Notes under the pieces: model-generated
Told to the model about the DNA's origin: nothing
The model's input: the letters and a program-made list of their open reading frames with translations, nothing else
Database searches by the model: none
Made by a program: the position numbers and the translations under genes
In this document: positions 1-4,736 of the stretch, one piece after another
Numbering within the stretch: position 1 is the first letter of the stretch
Layout: the number at the start of each line of letters is the position of its first letter
Origin: Candidatus Bathyarchaeota archaeon
Lineage (GTDB): Archaea > Thermoproteota > Bathyarchaeia > Bathyarchaeales > DTEX01
Assembly (NCBI GenBank): GCA_003601695.1
Contig: PIYH01000075.1
Location: forward strand, 1-6,667
DNA length: 6,667 nt
Reading direction: 5' to 3'

Positions 1-37
1 CTTTCAATTCCCTATTTGGGATTTTCTGTCTTGAAAC
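1..37 (-). CRISPR. Probable terminal CRISPR repeat at the window edge
   Basis: Read on the minus strand, this 37-nt block starts GTTTCAAGAC and ends GGGAATTGAAAG. The ATTGAAAG end is the classic 3' end of crenarchaeal and other archaeal CRISPR repeats, and GTTTC is a common 5' end. Inside it is a short dyad, TCCC-AAATA-GGGA, and the two outer ends are nearly inverse (GTTTCAA versus CTTTCAA). Only one copy is visible, so an array cannot be proven. The repeat begins exactly at base 1, as expected if an assembly or window was cut at a repetitive array. On this reading the spacers lie to the left and the leader to the right. The true repeat could be shorter, about 24-30 nt, beginning at the ATTGAAAG end. 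Confidence 0.55.
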
Positions 38-126
38 CGATACGTATTTTTGCTTATTTTCTTAATTCGCGTTCTTTTCGTTACTCTCTGAAAGGACTTC
101 TTCGATTATCTCTCTATTGCATTCCG

Positions 127-135
127 CCTTATAAA
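127..135 (-). promoter_or_regulatory. Candidate TATA box for leftward CRISPR transcription
   Basis: The minus strand reads TTTATAAGG here, close to the archaeal TATA consensus. Start of transcription would be expected near position 105, about 65 nt before the repeat, which suits a pre-crRNA promoter in a leader. The element is nearly symmetric, so it could equally drive rightward transcription. This is a pattern match plus inference. Confidence 0.3.
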
Positions 136-355
136 TATAATCGAAACTCTTGGTGTAGGTCTCTTTCTTCCATGCCTGTTGGATTTGATTTATTAGACAT
201 TATCGTAGGGGATATGCGTTATGGAGTATATGGGAATGAAGCCTATGTTTGGAGTTCATTTTCCAATAATGGACTGTGTGGCTACGATGCCTTTTTAGAG
301 ACCGCGGTTTAGCAGGCGTTTATTCCTAAAAATCATTCACCGCCATAAATGGGAC

Positions 356-373
356 TTTATAAATAAAAATTAT
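356..373 (-). terminator. T-rich terminator after the DUF488 gene
   Basis: About 20-35 nt downstream of the DUF488 stop codon the minus strand reads ATAATTTTTATTTATAAA. Oligo-T runs without a strong hairpin are the usual archaeal intrinsic termination signal, and the position at the operon end fits. The TTTATAAAG part could instead be a leftward TATA box. Confidence 0.4.
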
Positions 374-393
374 CGTTGAGAGAGACTTGTAGC

Positions 394-915
394 CTAAGCT
401 GGATATGTCAGCTCTCCCTCAACTATCTTGGCGAATCCTGTGAGCTTATGCCTTCTAGATTCCCCATGATCTATTATGTGGGTTACCTGATGGCCTTTAG
501 CAACAAGGTAGTCGGAAATTATTCTCCTATGACATCTCCAATAAAACTTCTCGGCGCACATATACGCAACTCTCCATCTTTCCCCGTAGCTCAACAGGCG
601 GCTTATTCCCCTTCTAAACTCTTCAGTCAACGTATAGTCTGCATAGTTTCTGAAGCCTAGGCTCCTCCAAGCCTTGTTGGGCGAAGATTCCCCCAACCCC
701 TCCTTAACGTATCCGCCGAGCTCTTCTCCAAGCCAGAAGTATCTTATGTCATTTCTCCTCAAAGCCTCATCTAAGCATTCCCTGTTGAAGTGTGGAAATC
801 TCTTGGAACTCGGCCATCTGCGGACGTCAACGAGAGCCTCTATACTGTACTCTCTGAGGAGACTTATCAGCTCATCTAAGCTTCTATTCGAATGTCCAAT
901 CGTAAAGAAATGCAT
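394..915 (-). CDS. DUF488 family protein
   Basis: This 173-residue protein belongs to the DUF488 family (PF04343), whose biochemical activity is not firmly established. All hallmark blocks are present in order: TIGHS at 5-9, LVDVRRWPSS at 28-37, the WLGEELGGY block at 61-69, and the CAEKFYWRCHR block at 120-130, followed by V144 and H146. Two cysteines, C120 and C128, and H129 form the conserved C-terminal core and are the likely functional residues. It is a full-length soluble protein with no signal peptide. The ATG start is fixed by the family, which begins a few residues before TIGHS, although there is no good Shine-Dalgarno site. Only 4 nt separate it from the nitroreductase stop upstream, so the two genes are almost certainly one transcript and may be translationally coupled. 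The family assignment is firm; a redox or nucleic-acid-related role would be speculation. Confidence 0.93.
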   Translation of the reverse strand: MHFFTIGHSNRSLDELISLLREYSIEALVDVRRWPSSKRFPHFNRECLDEALRRNDIRYFWLGEELGGYVKEGLGESSPNKAWRSLGFRNYADYTLTEEFRRGISRLLSYGERWRVAYMCAEKFYWRCHRRIISDYLVAKGHQVTHIIDHGESRRHKLTGFAKIVEGELTYPA

Positions 916-919
916 GGCT

Positions 920-1447
920 TCAGAACTTATCTGTAGAGACTATCTCTTCAAGCGGTTTGCGGTCTGTTGTCTCCCTAAATACGCCTTCACCTCCAGCTGG
1001 ATATCCAAGCGGGGTGAGAGCAGCGACATTCCATCCTTTCGGAACTTCAAGTATCTCCTTTACACGTTCATTATCGAACGATCCAATCCAGCATGTTCCA
1101 AGCCCTTCAGTCCTAGCCGCTAGTATTAGATGCGTGAACGCTATAGCAGCATCCATCACGCCGCTTAACTTGCCCATGTATCCTCCCCTGTTATAATCAA
1201 GCTCCCTTGCGCATGCAACTATGATGACGGGCGCATCAGCGATCCAAGACTGATTGTGGCATGCAGGGACAAGCTTCTTCTTCGTCTCCTCATCCTTGAC
1301 AACAATGAATTTCCAAGGTTGACGATTCGAGCCTGATGGGGCTATTCGAGCAGCATCCAAGACTCTTTCCAGAACATCTTCGGGGATCGGGTCGGGCTTG
1401 TATGATCGAACGCTTCTCCTAGTCTTTATAACCTCGTAAAACTCCAT
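920..1447 (-). CDS. FMN-dependent nitroreductase family protein
   Basis: This 175-residue flavoprotein belongs to the nitroreductase family (PF00881), cytoplasmic enzymes that use FMN and NAD(P)H to reduce nitro compounds, quinones or enones. The FMN-binding blocks are visible: RRSVRSYK at 10-17 near the N-terminus, PSGSNRQPW at 37-45, GLGTCWIG at 115-122, LTPLGYP at 144-150 and the C-terminal RKPLEEIV. The length fits the short single-domain archaeal members, and the natural substrate cannot be read from sequence. An in-frame TTG two codons upstream (1453) would give a longer form. ATG at 1447 is preferred because GGTGAT, an exact match to part of the Shine-Dalgarno consensus, lies at 1453-1458 with 5-nt spacing and overlaps that TTG. 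It is the first gene of a two-gene operon with the DUF488 gene and diverges from the winged-helix gene across a gap of about 140 bp. Confidence 0.93.
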   Translation of the reverse strand: MEFYEVIKTRRSVRSYKPDPIPEDVLERVLDAARIAPSGSNRQPWKFIVVKDEETKKKLVPACHNQSWIADAPVIIVACARELDYNRGGYMGKLSGVMDAAIAFTHLILAARTEGLGTCWIGSFDNERVKEILEVPKGWNVAALTPLGYPAGGEGVFRETTDRKPLEEIVSTDKF

Positions 1448-1452
1448 GCCCA

Positions 1453-1458
1453 ATCACC
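1453..1458 (-). promoter_or_regulatory. Ribosome-binding site of the nitroreductase gene
   Basis: The minus strand reads GGTGAT, complementary to the archaeal 16S rRNA 3' end, 5 nt before ATG at 1447. It overlaps the alternative TTG start and so decides in favour of the ATG. Confidence 0.6.
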
Positions 1459-1480
1459 ACTCAAATTATTGCCACCATCC

Positions 1481-1490
1481 TCTATATTAG
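1481..1490 (-). promoter_or_regulatory. TATA box of the nitroreductase-DUF488 operon
   Basis: The minus strand reads CTAATATAGA, preceded by a purine-rich GAAAG that could serve as a BRE. Transcription would start near 1460, giving a leader of roughly a dozen nucleotides that still contains the GGTGAT ribosome-binding site. The spacing is consistent, but the element was recognised by eye only. Confidence 0.4.
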
Positions 1491-1546
1491 TGCTTTCCAG
1501 AAATCCCTAGAAAATTTGTGTATAGACTAGAGCTACGCACATCTTT

Positions 1547-1563
1547 TTTTATCTTTAATATTT
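1547..1563 (+). promoter_or_regulatory. TATA region of the winged-helix gene
   Basis: The plus strand reads TTTTATCTTTAATATTT. Depending on which part acts as the TATA box, transcription would begin at about 1577-1586, at or next to the GTG (1578) or ATG (1587) start. That implies a leaderless mRNA, which is common in archaea, and agrees with the lack of a Shine-Dalgarno site. Confidence 0.4.
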
Positions 1564-1571
1564 CGAACTAT

Positions 1572-1595
1572 TGATCAGTGTCCAGAATGATCAGT
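1572..1595 (+). repeat. Tandem TGATCAGT pair over the start of the winged-helix gene
   Basis: The octamer TGATCAGT occurs at 1572-1579 and 1588-1595, exactly 16 bp apart. Each copy contains the palindrome TGATCA. The first overlaps the GTG codon and the second overlaps the ATG codon. The spacing is about one and a half helical turns. The position over the predicted transcription start suits an operator, possibly for autoregulation by the encoded protein. The repeat is seen directly; the operator role is inference. Confidence 0.4.
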
Positions 1596-1847
1596 AAAAG
1601 GTCACGGGTAGAAATCTATATTGACGTTCTCAACGCAATCCGGCATGGAGTCCATAAACCCACACGAATAATGTATAAAACGAACCTCAGTTGGAAGCCT
1701 CTGATGAAGATTCTGAATTCAATGATGGAGCAGGGATTAATAAGGGCTGAAGAAGAGGGGAACAGAACAACCTACTGGATAACTGAGAGGGGCAGAAATG
1801 TGCTGAATTACTTCAAGGAGGCGATGAGTCTCATAGAGATCAAGTAG
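1587..1847 (+). CDS. Small winged helix-turn-helix DNA-binding protein (HTH_45-like)
   Basis: This is an 86-residue, single-domain winged-helix protein of the kind widespread in Thermoproteota (PF14947-like). An N-terminal helix (RVEIYIDVLNAIRHG) leads to the hallmark KPTRIMYKTNLSW segment at about 24-36. A recognition helix and the MEQGLIRAEEEG wing strand follow, then TTYWITERGRNVLNYF at about 64-79. There are no cysteines, so metal or Fe-S sensing is unlikely. It is probably a dimeric transcription regulator, but its targets cannot be read here. ATG at 1587 fits family length; GTG at 1578 would add three residues. No Shine-Dalgarno site is present, and the TATA position suggests a leaderless transcript. 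It diverges from the nitroreductase operon and could regulate that operon, itself, or both. Confidence 0.85.
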   Translation: MISKRSRVEIYIDVLNAIRHGVHKPTRIMYKTNLSWKPLMKILNSMMEQGLIRAEEEGNRTTYWITERGRNVLNYFKEAMSLIEIK

Positions 1848-1933
1848 GGATGGATCTGACTAGGAATCTTTTCTCTATAGAAAAAGGGATACCCTCAAAT
1901 CCTCCTCCAGCTGGAATTAAAGTTTTTCAGAAC

Positions 1934-1978
1934 GCGAGTCCTTTAAGCGGAATAATTAAATTTTCTCATCACACTCGC
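1934..1978. repeat. Inverted repeat / nested hairpin
   Basis: GCGAGT (1934-1939) pairs perfectly with ACTCGC (1973-1978). A second pair, TTTAA (1942-1946) and TTAAA (1956-1960), lies inside it. The structure sits between convergent genes and overlaps the tail of the decayed glycosylase remnant. It could be a transcription end signal or chance. Confidence 0.3.
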
Positions 1979-2179
1979 AGCATTCTTATCAGTTAATCCC
2001 AGATGTTCCTAGCGATCTCTAAATGAGAACTTGACGAGACCATGATAACCAACGCTCCAGCTCCCAGTCATGTGGATTAGAGGATGCCATGAGAAGAGTT
2101 TTCTGTTCACTGCGGATATGAATATCACATGCTTTTTCGTCAGCTGAGAAAGAACGGCTGGACGGGCTAACGTAACATC
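1943..2179 (-). pseudogene. Decayed Fpg/Nei-like DNA glycosylase remnant
   Basis: The minus strand from 2179 reads through 56 codons to a TAG at 2009-2011, then 21 more codons in the same frame to a TAA at 1943-1945. The translation contains LIHMTGSW (about 2080-2057), very like the conserved (H/L)xMTGSW block of the Fpg/Nei base-excision glycosylase N-terminal domain. It is preceded by a VxxISAVNRKLF segment and followed by HGLVKFSF and, past the stop, HLGLTD. These match the order of the usual VxxVxxxGKxLL, HxxVxFxF and LxxxD segments. There is no start codon, the catalytic N-terminal Pro-Glu segment is missing, and the C-terminal zinc-finger half is gone. It is therefore a non-functional relic wedged between the winged-helix gene and the permease gene. 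The similarity was judged by eye; a run of 56 open codons alone would not be significant. Confidence 0.45.
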
Positions 2180-2210
2180 CTAGAGATCTGTATTGAACTA
2201 TATGCGATTG

Positions 2211-3017
2211 TCAGAAGATTTTCTTCAACGCGGATGCTAGGAGGAACGTAACTACGGAGACTAACACTATGGTTGCTCCGGATGGTATATTAAAGATGTA
2301 GGAGAGCCATAGACCCTCAACGGTGAAGATTATGCTTAGAATAGATGATAGAAGCATTATCTCATTGAGCCTGCGGCTGAACTGCCACGCAGTCACCGCT
2401 GGAACGGTGAGCATCGCTATCACGAGAATCACACCTACAACTCTTATCAGTATTACAACGGTTAATGCTACGAGGGAGAGAAGTATCAGATAGACGCGTT
2501 CAGTAGGCACTCCAGAGGCTTTAGCGAAGTCTTCATCAAATGAGACTGCTAGGAACTCCTCATAGAGAAAGTAAACGACAACTAGGATCACAGCGTCCAG
2601 AACCGCCATAACTATCAAGTCAGATGAGGGAACGGCGAGTATGCTTCCAAAGAGATAGCTGAATAAATCAGGTGCGTATCCCGGGCTTAAACCTATGAGG
2701 ATCACGCCGAGAGACATACCCGTAACCCAGATAATCCCGATAGCGGAGTCTTCGCTTATTCCCATTCTTTCACGGATAAACCCCATTATCACAGCTGAGG
2801 CAGTCGTGAACGCTAGAGCTCCATAGAGAGGGTCGAAGCCTAAAAGGTATCCGAGTCCTATCCCGCCGAAGGCTGCGTGAGAGATCCCGCCGCTTATCAT
2901 CGACATCTTTCTCACAACAACTAATGCGCCGACTATGCCGCATGCTATGCTCGCTAGGATGCCCGCTAACAGCGCGTTTCTCATGAACTCGTATTGGAGG
3001 GCCTCCCACAAGATCAT
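2211..3017 (-). CDS. znuB: Zinc/manganese-type ABC transporter permease
   Basis: This 268-residue integral membrane protein of the ABC-3 family (PF00950) forms the homodimeric channel of a metal importer. The length is normal for the family. About eight or nine hydrophobic segments can be placed, roughly at 13-35, 49-60, 62-80, 92-110, 131-152, 174-192, 194-210, 219-241 and 247-264. The family signature RKMSMISGGISHAAFGGIG occurs at 36-54. The FDEDFAKASG motif at 160-169 is the loop that contacts the ATPase. The ATG at 3017 overlaps the TGA of the ATPase gene by 4 nt (ATGA), with AGAGGAG just upstream, so translation is coupled. It is the last gene of the importer operon, and no strong T-rich terminator follows. 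Zinc versus manganese cannot be separated from this subunit. Confidence 0.95.
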   Translation of the reverse strand: MILWEALQYEFMRNALLAGILASIACGIVGALVVVRKMSMISGGISHAAFGGIGLGYLLGFDPLYGALAFTTASAVIMGFIRERMGISEDSAIGIIWVTGMSLGVILIGLSPGYAPDLFSYLFGSILAVPSSDLIVMAVLDAVILVVVYFLYEEFLAVSFDEDFAKASGVPTERVYLILLSLVALTVVILIRVVGVILVIAMLTVPAVTAWQFSRRLNEIMLLSSILSIIFTVEGLWLSYIFNIPSGATIVLVSVVTFLLASALKKIF

Positions 3018-3775
3018 TTGCTCCTCTTATGCTTCTTCAGGACTCTATGGGGGAAACCGTGCGCTATAAGATATATTGGACACTGATAGGTTTCCTCTAC
3101 AGCTCTGCCTTCCATCTCTGGGGAGCCGTGATAGAAAAGCCTTCTATTAAGACATGCTATCTTCTCAACGTATGATGAGATGACGCCCATGTCATGCGAG
3201 ACGAGAACTATAGTAACTTTATTATTTATCTTCTTCAGCAACTCGTACAGATTAGTCTTAGTAGGCTCATCCACACTTGCCGTAGGCTCATCCAAAAGCA
3301 GAATCTTTGGATCTGTAACGAGAGCTCTGGCCAGTAGAACTCTCTGGAGCTGTCCTCCGGAGAGCTCTCCAACCCGCCTATCCTTTAGCTCAAGCATCTC
3401 CACAGATTCAAGCGCTTCATAAGCAACCTTCAAGTCCTCCTTCCCATATCTTCCTAAGATGCCCTTCCGGCCGAGCCTCCCCATCAAGACGACGTCAAGA
3501 ACAGTTGCAGGGAACTCTCTATCAAACAGGGTTACCTGAGGAACGTATCCAACGTATCTTCTACTCTCCTCCGGAGTATCTCCAAGCACCGTAACCTTGC
3601 CGCGTGTAGGCTTAATTAGGCCGAGTATTACTTTCAGAAGAGTAGTCTTTCCACCGCCATTCGGTCCAATTATTCCAAGAAAGTCATATTCATAAATAGA
3701 GAGATTTATATCCTCTAATACAACGATATCTCCATACTTGACCCATACATTCTCTAATCGTATAACTTCACTCAT
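3014..3775 (-). CDS. znuC: Zinc/manganese-type ABC transporter ATP-binding protein
   Basis: This 253-residue cytoplasmic ATPase powers the metal importer. All ABC motifs are intact: Walker A GPNGGGKT at 37-44 (the GGGKT form typical of metal importers), Q-loop Q80, signature LSGGQ at 138-142, Walker B ILLLDE at 158-163 and the switch histidine H194. The C-terminal tail CPIYLIAHGFPHRVL, with C232, H239 and H243, resembles the tail of archaeal and bacterial ZnuC-like ATPases and could bind or sense metal. That part is inference. The ATG at 3775 lies 8 nt inside the end of the binding-protein gene and is preceded by GAGGGG. The 3' end overlaps the permease start by 4 nt. The arrangement shows tight operon coupling of binding protein, ATPase and permease. 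Confidence 0.95.
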   Translation of the reverse strand: MSEVIRLENVWVKYGDIVVLEDINLSIYEYDFLGIIGPNGGGKTTLLKVILGLIKPTRGKVTVLGDTPEESRRYVGYVPQVTLFDREFPATVLDVVLMGRLGRKGILGRYGKEDLKVAYEALESVEMLELKDRRVGELSGGQLQRVLLARALVTDPKILLLDEPTASVDEPTKTNLYELLKKINNKVTIVLVSHDMGVISSYVEKIACLNRRLFYHGSPEMEGRAVEETYQCPIYLIAHGFPHRVLKKHKRSK

Positions 3776-4601
3776 TTCCCCTCAGGCTCCAAGCAATCTT
3801 AAACGCGGCTTCCCTGAGATTTTCCACATAACCTTTAGCTAGCGGATCTATAAATACAACCTTGCCTCCGAAGCTCTCAGCTATAGCTTCAGCCTTCTTC
3901 CTATTGAACTGTGGAGAAGCAAATATAACCTTCACGCCGAGCCTCCTAGCCTGATCTATGAGGGCTATCATTCCCCGTGCCGTCGGCTCCTTCCCCTCCT
4001 TTTCGACAGGTATCTGCGTGAGGTTATATTCCCTCGCAAAGTAGCTCCAAGCCGGATGATAAATCATGAAGTATCTAACCGGTAAGACTTCAAGGGTCTT
4101 CCTTATCTCCTCATCGAGTTTCTTCAATTCCTCTATATAATGTTCCATGTTTCTGCGGTAGTACTCCTCATTCTCCGGATTTACCGCGGCAAGCCCCCTA
4201 TAAATGTTCTTAACCATGACTTCAGCATTTATTGGAGAAAGCCAGACATGCGGATCTCTATTAACTATCCTTATTCCCTCAGAACAGTTCACAATGAGCA
4301 TTCGTCTATTGACCTCACTAATCTTCCTCATGAAGAAGCGTTCAAAATCTATTCCTGAGCCGACTTGAAAGTAGATATCCGCCTCACTTACTTCGAAGAG
4401 CTGTTTCGGAGTGGGCTCATATGTGTGCGGGCTTGCTCCAGGCGGAACCATTACTGTTACCTCAACCATTTCGCCGCCAACTTTCTCAACGAACTCTGCC
4501 TGCGGAAGAATTGTTACAACGACCTTCAGCCTGCTTCCGCTCATTCGAGAAAATAGAGGTTGATGAAAAGACCCTACCAGAAGTAATGAGATAAAGATCA
4601 C
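3768..4601 (-). CDS. znuA: Metal ABC transporter solute-binding protein (start probably at 4643)
   Basis: This cluster A-I (ZnuA/TroA-type, PF01297) protein captures Zn(II) or Mn(II) outside the membrane. Counted from GTG at 4601 (277 residues), the probable metal ligands are H59 in SPHTYEPTP, H118 in DPHVWLSP, H182 in YHPAWSYF and D252 in VFIDPLAKG. Three His plus one acid is the usual set. The long His-rich loop of bacterial ZnuA is absent. GTG 4601 gives a hydrophobic N-terminus (IFISLLLVG) without a basic n-region and has no Shine-Dalgarno site. The frame stays open upstream to a TGA at 4650-4652. The extra 14 residues from AUA at 4641-4643 add LKNLKPLILSV, completing a classic signal peptide, and GGAGATGA lies 6 nt before that AUA. 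The real start is therefore probably AUA, unless one base is wrong in the sequence. No lipobox cysteine is seen. Confidence 0.93.
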   Translation of the reverse strand: MIFISLLLVGSFHQPLFSRMSGSRLKVVVTILPQAEFVEKVGGEMVEVTVMVPPGASPHTYEPTPKQLFEVSEADIYFQVGSGIDFERFFMRKISEVNRRMLIVNCSEGIRIVNRDPHVWLSPINAEVMVKNIYRGLAAVNPENEEYYRRNMEHYIEELKKLDEEIRKTLEVLPVRYFMIYHPAWSYFAREYNLTQIPVEKEGKEPTARGMIALIDQARRLGVKVIFASPQFNRKKAEAIAESFGGKVVFIDPLAKGYVENLREAAFKIAWSLRGNE

Positions 4602-4649
4602 CGTTACACTGAGTATGAGCGGCTTAAGGTTCTTAAGAGCTATGTTACT

Positions 4650-4658
4650 TCATCTCCT
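4650..4658 (-). promoter_or_regulatory. Ribosome-binding site of the binding-protein gene
   Basis: The minus strand reads AGGAGATGA, one mismatch from AGGAGGTGA. Six nucleotides further on is the AUA codon at 4641-4643, a normal distance for a start. No ATG, GTG or TTG in the binding-protein frame lies at a suitable distance. The ATG inside this element opens only Met-Lys-stop. Confidence 0.6.
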
Positions 4659-4672
4659 ATATAGTGAGATAC

Positions 4673-4694
4673 TAAAATTCAAGGCTCTATTTTA
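4673..4694. promoter_or_regulatory. Dyad over the importer promoter, possible metal-repressor operator
   Basis: TAAAAT (4673-4678) and ATTTTA (4689-4694) form a perfect inverted repeat with a 10-bp spacer. The dyad overlaps the proposed TATA box of the importer operon and lies upstream of the expected transcription start near 4665. A dyad here suits a Zn- or Mn-responsive repressor, but both arms are AT-only and could arise by chance. No regulator gene of a known metal family is in the window. Confidence 0.25.
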
Positions 4695-4697
4695 ACC
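4687..4697 (-). promoter_or_regulatory. Candidate TATA box of the metal importer operon
   Basis: The minus strand reads GGTTAAAATAG. A transcript starting about 26 nt downstream, near 4665, would carry the AGGAGATGA ribosome-binding site and reach the proposed AUA start after about 22 nt. A second AT box, CTATATAGG at 4656-4664, is less likely because it would start transcription downstream of that ribosome-binding site. Confidence 0.4.
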
Positions 4698-4736
4698 TTT
4701 ATTTTTCTAAATAATTATGCGCAGCTATTTCATCAC

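Larger units (their letters stand above)
38..393. other. Gene-poor, leader-like region beside the CRISPR repeat
   Basis: No convincing gene lies here. The DNA is AT-rich and T-rich on the plus strand near the repeat, as CRISPR leaders often are. Two similar AT boxes occur on the plus strand: TTATAAATATAATCG near 129-143 and TTATAAATA followed by AAAATTATCG near 357-375. Either can act as a TATA element in either direction. A plus-strand ORF at 172-312 (46 codons, MPVGFDLL...FLETAV) sits about 35 bp after the first box. It has no clear Shine-Dalgarno site, no family I recognise and codon use unlike its neighbours, so I do not call it a gene. A leader function is inferred from the adjacent repeat only. 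Confidence 0.35.
1848..2210. other. Convergent intergenic region without an intact gene
   Basis: This 363-bp gap separates the ends of two converging transcripts, which is long for a compact archaeal genome. It contains a probable pseudogene remnant on the minus strand (1943-2179) and an inverted repeat at 1934-1978. Short plus-strand T tracts at 1868-1877 and 1923-1927 might end the winged-helix transcript. A 48-codon plus-strand ORF at 1850-1996 starts 2 nt after the winged-helix stop but resembles nothing I know. I see no tRNA or convincing small RNA. Confidence 0.5.

Noticed and set aside
16..312. 98-codon plus-strand ORF from the left edge
   Set aside because: Its start lies inside the probable CRISPR repeat, the N-terminal part has no protein-like pattern, and no family is recognised. 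Only the shorter 172-312 part is even conceivable.
376..660. 94-codon plus-strand ORF
   Set aside because: It lies antisense to the well-supported DUF488 gene and has no recognisable domain.
674..1196. Plus-strand ORFs at 674-1123 and 957-1196
   Set aside because: They are antisense shadows of the DUF488 and nitroreductase genes, whose motifs are complete.
1927..1972. Possible C/D box small RNA on the minus strand (GTGATGA at 1966-1972, CTGA at 1927-1930)
   Set aside because: Box C matches and the total length is near that of archaeal C/D RNAs, but no internal D'/C' boxes are visible and no outer stem pairs. The GCGAGT arm pairs with sequence inside the boxes.
1850..1996. 48-codon plus-strand ORF just after the winged-helix stop
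   Set aside because: ATG lies 2 nt after the stop, but the product is unfamiliar and Pro/Ser-rich, and the region overlaps the glycosylase relic on the other strand. Not supportable as a gene.
4656..4664. CTATATAGG as the main TATA box of the metal importer operon
   Set aside because: Transcription would begin about 4636, leaving out the good ribosome-binding site at 4650-4658. The upstream box at 4687-4697 explains the layout better.
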